Assembly (NCBI GenBank): GCA_900469615.1
Contig: UBYA01000010.1
Location: forward strand, 1-64,000
Length of the DNA: 64,000 bases
Reading direction: 5' to 3'
DNA from: Hyphomicrobiales bacterium
Lineage (GTDB): Bacteria; Pseudomonadota; Alphaproteobacteria; Rhizobiales; Rhizobiaceae
The translations under genes and the position numbers were made by a program. Below the pieces are notes generated by a model. That model was given only the letters and a program-made list of their open reading frames with translations. It was not told the origin of the DNA and ran no database searches. How positions within the stretch are numbered: the stretch's first letter is position 1; every line of letters starts with the position of its first letter. Of the stretch, positions 8,512-19,179 are shown piece after piece.

Positions 8512-8531
8512 AATTATACCGCGGTATAATT
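8512..8531. repeat. Perfect 20-base palindrome AATTATACCGCGGTATAATT
   Basis: Every base of AATTATACCGCGGTATAATT pairs with its mirror. It begins seven bases beyond the stop codon of the copper chaperone gene. A perfect palindrome of this length could be a protein-binding site or the base of a hairpin ending the copper chaperone transcript; it lacks a spacer loop and a T-run. Confidence 0.6.
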
Positions 8532-8538
8532 TTCTGGC

Positions 8539-9072
8539 TCAGTTTCCCTTGGCCGAGACGACGGGCAGATTGACGTCGACCATGCCCGACTTGTCGAACA
8601 TCAGCATCACAGGCACGGTGCCGCCCTGCTTGAAAGGTGTCTTCACCTGCTTGAACATCATATGCATCGTGTTCGGCGCGAGCGTCACCGTAGCGCCGGC
8701 CGGGATGGCGATGCCGCCCCTGATCTCGCGCATTTTCATGATCTCGCCTTCCATCTTCATCTCGTGCAGCTCGACCTTGCCGGCCGCCGACGAGGTCACG
8801 GAGGTCAGCCTGTCGTCGGTCTTGCCGCCGTTATGGATGGTGATGTAGCCGCCGCCGACCGGCTGGCCAGGAAGCATGGCGCGAACATAGCCGCCGCTGA
8901 TATCGAGATCGCCGAGCTTGACCGTAGCAGAGCCCGCAGGTGCCGTGGCAGTGTCCATATGCATCCCCGGCATCGACTTCATCGCACCGCTATCCTGCGC
9001 CAATGCCCCACCAAGGGACAACGACGATGCGCCAAGCGAAATCAGCAATATAGCGGCATGGCTGCGGTTCAT
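8539..9072 (-). CDS. Periplasmic PCuAC-type copper chaperone
   Basis: This 177-residue exported protein has a signal peptide (hydrophobic AAILLISLGASSLSLGGALA) and a PCuAC domain (DUF461). The domain copper ligands are visible: HEMKM followed by a second Met, then NTMHMMF, fitting the family pattern H-M-x10-M-x21-H-x-M. Between signal and domain is a Met/His-rich stretch, MKSMPGMHMD, which could bind further copper. PCuAC proteins deliver Cu(I) to the CuA site of cytochrome oxidase. I start it at the ATG ending at 9072, with GGAG six bases upstream; an ATG two codons earlier abuts that site. Confidence 0.88.
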   Translation of the reverse strand: MNRSHAAILLISLGASSLSLGGALAQDSGAMKSMPGMHMDTATAPAGSATVKLGDLDISGGYVRAMLPGQPVGGGYITIHNGGKTDDRLTSVTSSAAGKVELHEMKMEGEIMKMREIRGGIAIPAGATVTLAPNTMHMMFKQVKTPFKQGGTVPVMLMFDKSGMVDVNLPVVSAKGN

Positions 9073-9207
9073 CTTCATCTCCTGCCCGGTTCCTCGAACG
9101 ACGAGAAGGGATAACCTCTCCAACCCGCGTTGCAAAGGCCCGCAATCATTGCCAAACACAGGATTGATCGGCACGACAAAAATTTGTTCGGCGGCGACAT
9201 TTGCCAC

Positions 9208-9235
9208 TTGCCATCTTTGCTCGGGACCGGATAAT
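9208..9235 (+). promoter_or_regulatory. Predicted promoter of the glycine cleavage operon
   Basis: TTGCCA (9208-9213) and GATAAT (9230-9235) are separated by 16 bases. Transcription would begin around 9242, just before the first glycine aptamer, which fits a riboswitch-led transcript. Confidence 0.45.
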
Positions 9236-9245
9236 GGCACTCGAC

Positions 9246-9400
9246 CTTGTTGGGAGAATCCGGCGCGAGCCGGTGCCGAAGGAGCAACCGCCCCGGAAAC
9301 TCTCAGGCCAAAGGACCAACAAGGGGCAGACGGAACTCTGGAGAGAGGCGCGCAAGCGCTCGCCGAAGGGATAACAATCTCAGGCAAACAGACAGAGGGG
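9246..9400 (+). promoter_or_regulatory. Tandem glycine riboswitch (two aptamers)
   Basis: Two successive glycine aptamers precede gcvT. The first (about 9246-9322) has GGGAGA, GCCGAAGGAGCAA and CTCTCAGGCCAAAGGACC, closed by TTGTTGG pairing with CCAACAA. The second (about 9327-9400) has GGAGAG, GCCGAAGGGATAACAA and ATCTCAGGCAAACAGACAGAG. A short purine-rich linker joins them. Glycine binding normally raises expression of the glycine cleavage genes. About 76 bases separate it from the gcvT start, and no terminator hairpin with a T-run is obvious there, so control at translation is possible. Confidence 0.95.
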
Positions 9401-9476
9401 GCTCATCGTCAGGCGCAGTAGCGCCGAAATTATGAGCTCTGCGCTTCGAGACGAGCGCAAAACCCGGAGGCGTCAT

Positions 9477-10613
9477 TTGGACGAGACCGCTGCCCTCAAG
9501 ACCACCCCTCTTCATGCGCTGCATGTATCGCTCGGCGCCCGTATGGTGCCCTTCGCCGGCTACGACATGCCGGTGCAATATGCGCCCGGCGTCCTGAAGG
9601 AACATCTCTGGACCCGGTCGAATGCCGGCCTGTTCGATGTGTCGCATATGGGGCAGGTGACGATCCGCGCCCGCTCCAGCAAATATGAGGATGCGGCGCT
9701 GGCGCTGGAAAGCCTCGTGCCGGTCGACATCCTCGGCCTTGCCGAAGGTCGTCAGCGCTACGGCTTCTTCACCGACGACAAGGGCGGCATCCTCGACGAC
9801 CTGATGATCACCCATATGGACGACTATCTCTTCGTCGTCGTCAATGCTGCCTGCAGAGATCAGGATTTCAAGCATCTTCAAGACCATATCGGCGATAGCT
9901 GCGAAATTACATTACTCGATCGCGCCTTGATCGCGCTCCAGGGACCGCGCGCCGTAGACGTTCTCGCCGAGCTCTGGGCCGATATCGCCTACATGAAGTT
10001 CATGGATGTGCGTCATTGTCGCCTCCACGATGTCTCCTGCCTCGTATCGCGCTCCGGCTACAGCGGCGAAGACGGCTTCGAAATCTCCGTTCCGACCGAC
10101 AAGGCCGAGGATATCGCCAAACGGCTGCTGGAGCATCCGGATGTGCAGTCCATCGGCCTCGGCGCCCGAGACTCGCTCCGCCTCGAAGCCGGTCTCTGCC
10201 TCTATGGCAACGACATCGATGAAACGACGACGCCGATCGAAGGCGCGCTCGAATGGGCCATCCAGAAAGCCCGCAAGACAGGCGGCATCCGCGCCGGCGG
10301 CTTTCCCGGCGCGACCCGCATTCTCGGCGAACTGGATGGCGGCACGTCGCGCCGCCGCGTCGGCCTGAAACCCGAAGGCAAGGCTCCGGTGCGTGGTCAC
10401 GCCAAGCTTTATACCGATGCCGAGGGCAAGACCGAGATCGGTGAAGTCACGTCTGGCGGCTTCGGCCCGAGCGTCGAATCCCCGGTTGCCATGGGCTACG
10501 TGCCGACCGATTTCACGGCGCCAGGCACCACCGTTTACGCTGAAGTGCGCGGCAAATACCTGCCTGTCGTCGTCAGCACCCTGCCTTTCATCAAGCCTAC
10601 CTACAAACGTTGA
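9477..10613 (+). CDS. gcvT: Aminomethyltransferase, glycine cleavage system T protein
   Basis: This 378-residue T protein transfers the methylene carbon of glycine from the lipoyl arm of H protein to tetrahydrofolate, releasing ammonia. Family blocks are [26 protein letters not shown] at the N-terminus, FDVSHMGQ, and [20 protein letters not shown] with the folate-site acidic and aromatic residues. I start at the TTG at 9477, which has GGAGG six bases upstream and gives the family N-terminus; an ATG at 9432 would add 15 unrelated residues. It leads the operon gcvT-gcvH-gcvP under the glycine riboswitch. Confidence 0.95.
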   Translation: MDETAALKTTPLHALHVSLGARMVPFAGYDMPVQYAPGVLKEHLWTRSNAGLFDVSHMGQVTIRARSSKYEDAALALESLVPVDILGLAEGRQRYGFFTDDKGGILDDLMITHMDDYLFVVVNAACRDQDFKHLQDHIGDSCEITLLDRALIALQGPRAVDVLAELWADIAYMKFMDVRHCRLHDVSCLVSRSGYSGEDGFEISVPTDKAEDIAKRLLEHPDVQSIGLGARDSLRLEAGLCLYGNDIDETTTPIEGALEWAIQKARKTGGIRAGGFPGATRILGELDGGTSRRRVGLKPEGKAPVRGHAKLYTDAEGKTEIGEVTSGGFGPSVESPVAMGYVPTDFTAPGTTVYAEVRGKYLPVVVSTLPFIKPTYKR

Positions 10614-10638
10614 ACGTGTTTTCCAGAGAGGATTATCC

Positions 10639-11000
10639 ATGCTGAAGTTTACCGAAGAGCACGAGTGGCTGAAGGTTGAAGGCGATGTCGCAACGGTCGG
10701 CATCACGGCTCACGCCGCCGAGCAGCTCGGCGACCTCGTTTTCGTGGAACTGCCCGAAGTCGGCGCCAGCTTCTCCAAGGGCGACGACGCGGCAACCGTC
10801 GAATCCGTCAAGGCGGCTTCCGAGGTCTATTGTCCGCTCGACGGAGAGATTACTGAAGTCAACGAAGCCATCACCGCCGACCCGGCGCTCGTCAATTCAG
10901 ACCCGATGGGCGCCGGCTGGTTCTTCAAGCTCAAGCTGAAGAATGTCAGCGATCTCGATGATCTTCTTGACGAATCCGGTTACAAGGAGCTGATCGGATA

Positions 11001-11001
<1 letters not shown>
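10639..11001 (+). CDS. gcvH: Glycine cleavage system H protein (lipoyl carrier)
   Basis: This 120-residue H protein carries the lipoyl arm that shuttles the aminomethyl group from P protein to T protein. The lipoylated lysine lies in [10 protein letters not shown], and the C-terminus ends [10 protein letters not shown] as usual. AGAGAGGA precedes the ATG. The stop codon shares one base with the gcvP start (TAATG), so the two are translationally coupled. Confidence 0.97.
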
Positions 11002-13865
<2,864 letters not shown>

Positions 13866-13880
13866 GATTTTTACGAAAAA

Positions 13881-13903
13881 GCGAAGCGGTTCAGTCGCTT
13901 CGC
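13881..13903 (+). terminator. Hairpin immediately after gcvP
   Basis: GCGAAGCG (13881-13888) pairs with CGCTTCGC (13896-13903) around a seven-base loop, 15 bases after the gcvP stop. No T-run follows, so on its own it is a weak terminator or a 3'-end stabiliser. Confidence 0.45.
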
Positions 13904-13941
13904 TGGCAATAGACATAAATCTATCGCGAAACTTGTCTATG

Positions 13942-13977
13942 AAAACGCCGCGTATCTCAACGGATGCGCGGCGTTTT
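13942..13977. terminator. Strong intrinsic terminator, probably bidirectional
   Basis: AAAACGCCGCG (13942-13952) pairs perfectly with CGCGGCGTTTT (13967-13977) around a 14-base loop. The A-tract and T-tract flank the stem on both sides, so it can work in either direction. It ends the gcvTHP transcript before the esterase gene. Confidence 0.8.
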
Positions 13978-14011
13978 CGTGAGTCGGCATTGGGCCCTGG
14001 AATTCAGTTTC

Positions 14012-14632
14012 ATGCCGGAACAACCGGAATATCACTTCATCATCGGACGAGCGGAATATTCCTCTTCCCCACTGCTTCTGCTGCATGGCAGCAGCGGGGA
14101 CGAAACATCGCTTATCCCCCTTGCCGGCGCGGTCGCACCGCATCGGCCCTATATGGCCCTGCGCGGCTCCCTGACATGGGAGGCAGGCTTTGCCTTCTTC
14201 CGTCGCAATCCGGATCGCAGCCTGGATCATGCCGATCTCGAGAGACGGACCGACAAACTCTGCCATTTCATCGCGTCGATATTGGAAGACGATATAATCT
14301 CTCGGCCGCCGATCCTGCTCGGCTTTTCAAACGGCGCGATCATGGCCGCGTCCATTCTTCTTCGGCAACCGCAACTGGCATCCGCCGCTATTCTGATACG
14401 GCCGCTCTCGCCGGCACCGACAGCAGATTTTCCGCCGCTGACCGCCTTGCCGATCCTGATCACATCGGGCGAGCACGACCGGCGGCGCGAGGCCGGCGAT
14501 GCGGAAGTCATGAAAAACCAACTGGAAAATGCCGGCGCGGATGTGAGTGCCCATGTGCTGGCGGCCGGTCACGACCTTCATCAGGACGAGACCGGCATCA
14601 TCCGCGATTGGCTGCTACGGAAAGGCCCATGA
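14012..14632 (+). CDS. Alpha/beta hydrolase (carboxylesterase/phospholipase-like)
   Basis: This 206-residue serine hydrolase is of the small carboxylesterase type (YpfH/MhqD-like). LLLLHGSSGDE forms the oxyanion region, LLGFSNGAIMAASIL holds the nucleophile Ser, and LITSGEHDRR and AGHDLHQDE supply the Asp and His of the triad. The substrate is unknown. I chose the ATG at 14012, where homology-like sequence begins; an upstream ATG at 13964 lies within the terminator. The stop at 14630-14632 is one base from the start of the HTH gene, so they are co-translated. Confidence 0.82.
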   Translation: MPEQPEYHFIIGRAEYSSSPLLLLHGSSGDETSLIPLAGAVAPHRPYMALRGSLTWEAGFAFFRRNPDRSLDHADLERRTDKLCHFIASILEDDIISRPPILLGFSNGAIMAASILLRQPQLASAAILIRPLSPAPTADFPPLTALPILITSGEHDRRREAGDAEVMKNQLENAGADVSAHVLAAGHDLHQDETGIIRDWLLRKGP

Positions 14633-14633
14633 C

Positions 14634-14918
14634 ATGAATCAGGAGATTTCCCTGAGCACCGACGATCCCGACAACTACATTGCAGCTGCCTTTGCAACGG
14701 ACGATCCGGCCTCGATCGCCAAGGCATTGGGCGAAGTCGCCCGCACCCGCAACATGAGCAAGCTCGCCAAAGATGTCGGCATGAACCGTTCGGCGCTCTA
14801 CCGCGCGCTCAGTGGCGATGGAAATCCGGAATTCGCGACGATCCTGAAAGTTGTCAAGGCGCTAGGGCTCAAACTGACGCCGGTGCCGGCCGCACAATGC
14901 GAATCCGGCACGATCTGA
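14634..14918 (+). CDS. Antitoxin-like HTH protein (HigA-type addiction module antidote family), no toxin gene beside it
   Basis: This 94-residue protein ends in a helix-turn-helix of the antidote family normally encoded next to a RelE/HigB-type killer: DDPASIAKALGEVARTRNMSKLAKDVGMNRSALYRALS followed by GNPEFATILKVVKALGLKL. In that family the toxin usually lies directly upstream and overlaps. Here the coupled upstream gene is an esterase, and no RelE-like frame is present on either side. It may be a solitary transcription regulator of the esterase unit; that role is inference. Confidence 0.85.
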   Translation: MNQEISLSTDDPDNYIAAAFATDDPASIAKALGEVARTRNMSKLAKDVGMNRSALYRALSGDGNPEFATILKVVKALGLKLTPVPAAQCESGTI

Positions 14919-14942
14919 AGGACTGGAAAGATAGAATTTGGC

Positions 14943-15332
14943 TCAGATGGCTTGCGCAGACTGACGCTGTGCCGCCAGAGCAGCGAGATCGGCAGGCTTC
15001 AGCTCGACGGATTCGCCACAGCCGCAGGCCGATGTCTGGTTGGGATTGGTAAAGATGAAGCCCGAACGCAACGTCGTCATCTCGAAGCCCATCTCCGTGC
15101 CGAGCAGATAGAGCACGGCCGACGGCTCGACCCAGACCTTGGCGCCGTCACGCTCGATCAGATCATCCTTCGGGTTCGGCTCCGTCACCAGGTCGATGGT
15201 ATATTCCATGCCGGCGCAACCGCCCTTCTTGATGCCGACGCGCACGCCCTTGGCATCAGGACCGGAATTCTCGACGATTGCCTTGACGCGGGCCGCTGCC
15301 GCATCCGTCATGCTCATAATTGCAAAGCCCAT
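14943..15332 (-). CDS. sufA: SufA/IscA-type iron-sulfur carrier protein (HesB family)
   Basis: This 129-residue A-type carrier takes Fe-S clusters from the SufBCD scaffold to target enzymes. The three cluster cysteines are present: one in KKGGCAGMEY and two in ACGCGESVELK. I start it at the ATG ending at 15332 (MGFAIMSMTD), which has GGAG nine bases upstream; a TTG seven codons earlier overlaps that site. It is the last gene of the suf operon, after sufT. Confidence 0.93.
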   Translation of the reverse strand: MGFAIMSMTDAAAARVKAIVENSGPDAKGVRVGIKKGGCAGMEYTIDLVTEPNPKDDLIERDGAKVWVEPSAVLYLLGTEMGFEMTTLRSGFIFTNPNQTSACGCGESVELKPADLAALAAQRQSAQAI

Positions 15333-15408
15333 GGGCTCATTCTCCTTCCGCAACCGGGGTCAAGATCCGGCGCTTCGAGTCTCAATGTAAAGCCGGCGGC
15401 TTAAAGCT

Positions 15409-15789
15409 TCAATACCAGCCGACGGCGACCTGCGCTTCTTCCGACATGCGGTCCGGCGTCCACGGCGGATCGAAGGTCATGCTGACGTCGACGCCGGAAA
15501 CGCCTTCGACGGCGCCGACGGCATTCTCGACCCAGCCCGGCATCTCGCCGGCAACGGGGCAACCGGGCGCGGTCAAGGTCATGACGATCTTCACCATGCG
15601 GTCGTCTTCGATATCGATCTTGTAGACGAGGCCGAGCTCGAAGATATCAGCCGGAATTTCAGGATCGTAGACTGTCTTCAGCGCAGAAATGATATCGTCG
15701 CTGAGGCGAGCCAGCTCATCCTCGGGGATGCTGGAATGCACGATCCCTTCGCGTACGTCGATCTTCTGTTCGCTTTCGTCGAGTGACAT
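15409..15789 (-). CDS. sufT: SUF system assembly protein SufT (DUF59/MIP18 family)
   Basis: This 126-residue DUF59 protein helps mature Fe-S proteins. Family blocks are VYDPEIPADIFELGLVYKI, MTLTAPGCPVAGEMPGWVE with the conserved Cys, and VSMTFDPPWTPDRMSEEA. An N-terminal extension of about 30 charged residues precedes the domain. It begins 11 bases after sufS, and GGAGG precedes the start. Confidence 0.93.
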   Translation of the reverse strand: MSLDESEQKIDVREGIVHSSIPEDELARLSDDIISALKTVYDPEIPADIFELGLVYKIDIEDDRMVKIVMTLTAPGCPVAGEMPGWVENAVGAVEGVSGVDVSMTFDPPWTPDRMSEEAQVAVGWY

Positions 15790-15800
15790 CGCTTGCCTCC

Positions 15801-17042
15801 TTAGGCAAAGAACTTGCGCGCATATTCCAGCGCATCCGCCAAAGCATCCACCTCGGCGCGCGTATTGTACAGGCCGAACGATGCACGGCATGTGGAGGTA
15901 ACGCCGAAGCGTTTCAAGAGCGGCTGGGCGCAATGCGTCCCGGCTCTGACGGCAACACCCTGTCGGTCGATTACCATCGAGACGTCGTGAGAGTGAATTC
16001 CCGCAAGCTCGAAGGAGAAGATGCCGCCCTTGCCGGGCGCTGTGCCGATCACGCGCAGCGAATTGATATCGCGCAGCCGTTCCGCCGCATAGGCGGCAAG
16101 ATCGGCCTCGTGGCGGGCAATCGCCTCGCGGCCGATGCTGTCCATATAGTCGAGCGCGTAGCCGAGGCCGATCGCCTGCACGATCGGCGGCGTTCCCGCT
16201 TCGAAGCGATGCGGCGGCTCGTTGTACGTGACGTTCTCCTCGGTAACATCGAAGATCATCTCGCCGCCGCCCTGGAACGGCCGCATCTCTGCAAGCCGCT
16301 CCTTCTTGCCGTAGAGAACGCCGATGCCCGAGGGACCATAGAGCTTGTGACCGGTCATGACGTACCAGTCGCAATCGATATCCTGCACGTCGACGGGCAT
16401 ATGCACGGCACCCTGCGAGCCGTCGATCAGCACGGGAATGCCGCGCTCATGCGCGATGCGGCATACTTCCTTCACCGGAACGACGGTTCCGAGCGCGTTC
16501 GACATATGCGTAACAGCGACGAGCTTGGTGCGCTCCGTGAGACTCTTTTCGAAATCCTCGATATGGAACGCGCCCTCGTCATCGACCGGCACCCAGACGA
16601 GCTTGGCTCCCTGCCGCTCCCGGATGAAATGCCAGGGTACGATGTTGGAGTGATGCTCCATGATGGAAACGACGATCTCGTCGCCCTCGCCGATCTTCGG
16701 CATGCCCCAGCCGTAGGCGACCGTATTGATCGCCTCCGTCGAATTCTTGGTGAAGACGATATCGTCCACCGAGGGGGCATTCAGGAAGCGGCGCACTTTT
16801 TCGCGAGCCGCCTCATACGCTTCCGTCGCCGCGTTGGAAAGGAAGTGCAGGCCGCGATGCACATTGGCATATTCCTCGGAATAAGCATGTGAAATCGCAT
16901 CGATGACGACCCGCGGCTTCTGCGCCGACGCGCCGTTGTCGAGATAGACCAGCGGCTTGCCATGCACCGTTTTCGCCAGGATCGGGAAATCCCGGCGAAT
17001 GGCTTCGACGTCATAGGCCGTTGCCGGCACGATCTTGTCCAC
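15801..17042 (-). CDS. sufS: Cysteine desulfurase SufS
   Basis: This group II cysteine desulfurase of 413 residues takes sulfur from L-cysteine onto its own Cys as a persulfide for SufBCD. The PLP lysine is in MTGHKLYGPSGIGVLYG and the catalytic Cys in VRAGTHCAQPLL. I start it at the GTG ending at 17042, with GGAGG eight bases before it, giving VDKIVPATAYDVEAIRRDFPIL; the frame is open to a TTG five codons earlier. It follows sufD directly. A second, NifS/IscS-type desulfurase heads the same operon. Confidence 0.94.
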   Translation of the reverse strand: MDKIVPATAYDVEAIRRDFPILAKTVHGKPLVYLDNGASAQKPRVVIDAISHAYSEEYANVHRGLHFLSNAATEAYEAAREKVRRFLNAPSVDDIVFTKNSTEAINTVAYGWGMPKIGEGDEIVVSIMEHHSNIVPWHFIRERQGAKLVWVPVDDEGAFHIEDFEKSLTERTKLVAVTHMSNALGTVVPVKEVCRIAHERGIPVLIDGSQGAVHMPVDVQDIDCDWYVMTGHKLYGPSGIGVLYGKKERLAEMRPFQGGGEMIFDVTEENVTYNEPPHRFEAGTPPIVQAIGLGYALDYMDSIGREAIARHEADLAAYAAERLRDINSLRVIGTAPGKGGIFSFELAGIHSHDVSMVIDRQGVAVRAGTHCAQPLLKRFGVTSTCRASFGLYNTRAEVDALADALEYARKFFA

Positions 17043-17057
17043 GAGCTTTGCCTCCAA

Positions 17058-18332
17058 TCAGGCGTGCTTTTCCAGCCATTCGGAGATAACGCCTTCCAGC
17101 GCCTCGACCAGGGCTTCGTCTTCCAGTTCCTCGACGATCTCCGCCACGAAGGCGTTGACCAGCATGGCGCGCGCCTTGTTCTTCGGAATGCCGCGCGCCA
17201 TCAGGTAGTACAGATGATTGCCATCGATATCGGCAACGGTGGCGCCGTGGCCGCACTGCACGTCGTCGGCGAAGATCTCGAGTTCCGGCTTCACCGAGAA
17301 TTCGGCATCGTCGGACATCAGCAGCGTATTGCAAGCCATGCGCGCGTCCGTCTTCTGTGCATCGGGCGCCACGCGAATCATGCCCTGGAAGACGCCGCGG
17401 GCGCGGTCGAAGACCACGTTGCGGACGATTTCCGTCGAGCCGGTATGCGGAACGTCATGGCCGAGCACCAGTGTCACGTCCGTATGGGTGTCGCCACCCA
17501 GCAGGTTGACGCCGCGAATCTTGAGATCGGCGCCCTCGCCCGTCACCTTGACGTGCAGTTCCTGGCGCACCAGCTTGCCGCCGGCATTGATGACGAACAG
17601 TCTCAGCCTGGCGTCCGTGCCGAGATCGACGCGGATCTGGCCGAGATGCGTATCCTCGCTTCCCTGCTCCTGCAGAATGATCCAGGTCACGTCGGCCCGC
17701 TCGCCGATCCTGACTTCGCTGACCGATGAGACGAGCGCAGCGGCACCCTCGACGGCCTGATGGCGCTCGATGAGCGTCGCCTTGACGTCGGCGCCGAAGT
17801 TGACAGGCAGGCGGCTATGAATCTGGCCGCCGGCATGGACGAATTGCACCTCCACGGGCGCCTCCAGCTCCGTGCCGTCGGGCAGATCGATGACATAGCC
17901 ATCACGTACGAAGCTCGCATTGATGCGCCCGACGGCGTCATCCTTGCCGAGCGCTTCGAGTCCCGCGGCAGCCGTGCCGTTGACCAGGCTGTCGGCATAG
18001 CGTCCGACCGTCAGATTCTTGACGGTCGCCTTCTCGTTCGCCCTGCCCTGAAGAACGGTGAGAACGGAAGATCCCTCCACCGTCGGCGGCAGCGCCTCGA
18101 CAAGGCCCTTGCCGATGTCGCTGGGAACCAGACGCAACAGGTTCTTGAAATCGGTGTAGTGCCAGGCCTCGACGCGGCGCGTCGGCAGGCCTGCGGTTTT
18201 CAGCTCGTCCAGCAGGCGGTCGCGGACGGCGAAGACTTCGCCATCGCCGGGCAGATCGCCCAACTGGTCGTTATACGCCTCGATCAACGCCGTTTCCGCA
18301 GCGGTCAGGCGGTTCGTCGTCTGAATGTTCAT
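17058..18332 (-). CDS. sufD: SufD scaffold component of the SufBCD complex
   Basis: This 424-residue protein has the SufD N-terminal helical region (LPTRRVEAWHYTDFKNLLR) and the C-terminal beta-helix core shared with SufB (DARMACNTLLMSDDAEFSVKPELEIFADDVQCGHGATVADID). The SufB/SufD heterodimer with SufC builds Fe-S clusters and needs ATP. AAGGA precedes the ATG. It lies between sufC and sufS with short gaps. Confidence 0.95.
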   Translation of the reverse strand: MNIQTTNRLTAAETALIEAYNDQLGDLPGDGEVFAVRDRLLDELKTAGLPTRRVEAWHYTDFKNLLRLVPSDIGKGLVEALPPTVEGSSVLTVLQGRANEKATVKNLTVGRYADSLVNGTAAAGLEALGKDDAVGRINASFVRDGYVIDLPDGTELEAPVEVQFVHAGGQIHSRLPVNFGADVKATLIERHQAVEGAAALVSSVSEVRIGERADVTWIILQEQGSEDTHLGQIRVDLGTDARLRLFVINAGGKLVRQELHVKVTGEGADLKIRGVNLLGGDTHTDVTLVLGHDVPHTGSTEIVRNVVFDRARGVFQGMIRVAPDAQKTDARMACNTLLMSDDAEFSVKPELEIFADDVQCGHGATVADIDGNHLYYLMARGIPKNKARAMLVNAFVAEIVEELEDEALVEALEGVISEWLEKHA

Positions 18333-18354
18333 CGACGTGTCCTTTCCGCCCCGA

Positions 18355-19110
18355 TCAGGCTGCTGCTCCGATGATGTCGGCATAGCCGTTGGCTTCGAGC
18401 TCATGTGCCAGCGTCTTGTCGCCGGACTTGATCACCTGGCCCTTGTAGAGGACGTGAACGGTGTCCGGAACGATATAGTCGAGCAGGCGCTGATAGTGGG
18501 TGATGACGATCACGGCGCGGTCGGGCGAACGCAGCGCGTTGACGCCATCGGCGACGATCTTCAAGGCGTCGATGTCGAGACCGGAATCGGTTTCGTCGAG
18601 CACGCAAAGCTTCGGCTCGAGCAGCGCCATCTGCAGGATTTCGGCGCGCTTCTTTTCACCGCCGGAGAAGCCGACGTTCAGCGGGCGCTTCAGCATGTCC
18701 ATGTTGATCTGCAGCTTGGCCGCGGCGTCCTTGACGCGGCGGATGAAATCCGGCGTCGTCAGTTCGTCTTCGCCGCGTGCCTTGCGCTGTTCGTTCAGGG
18801 CCACCTTCAGGAACTGCATGGTGGCGACACCCGGAATTTCGACCGGATACTGGAAGGCCAGGAAGATGCCCTTGGCGGCGCGCTCGGCAGCGTCGAGCTC
18901 CAGAATGCTCTCACCGTTATAAAGGATGTCGCCTTCGGTGACTTCGTAATCGTCACGGCCGGCGAGAATGTAGGACAGCGTCGACTTGCCGGAGCCGTTC
19001 GGGCCCATGATGGCGGCAACTTCGCCCGCCTTCACGGTCAGGTTCAGGCCACGGATGATCTCGGTGCCGTCTTCGGCGATACGGGCGTGCAGGTTCTTGA
19101 TCTCAAGCAT
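18355..19110 (-). CDS. sufC: SufC ATPase
   Basis: This 251-residue ABC-type ATPase drives the SufBCD scaffold in the cytoplasm. Walker A is GPNGSGKS (residues 32-39 region), the signature is GFSGGEKKR, and Walker B is LCVLDETDSGLD, the SufC-specific form. It starts 69 bases downstream of the sufB stop in the same operon. Confidence 0.97.
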   Translation of the reverse strand: MLEIKNLHARIAEDGTEIIRGLNLTVKAGEVAAIMGPNGSGKSTLSYILAGRDDYEVTEGDILYNGESILELDAAERAAKGIFLAFQYPVEIPGVATMQFLKVALNEQRKARGEDELTTPDFIRRVKDAAAKLQINMDMLKRPLNVGFSGGEKKRAEILQMALLEPKLCVLDETDSGLDIDALKIVADGVNALRSPDRAVIVITHYQRLLDYIVPDTVHVLYKGQVIKSGDKTLAHELEANGYADIIGAAA

Positions 19111-19179
19111 TGTAGAATCCTAACGAAGGAATGGACGTGCGGCGCGCTCGGCGCGCCAGAACTGGTTTGTATGCGAATG

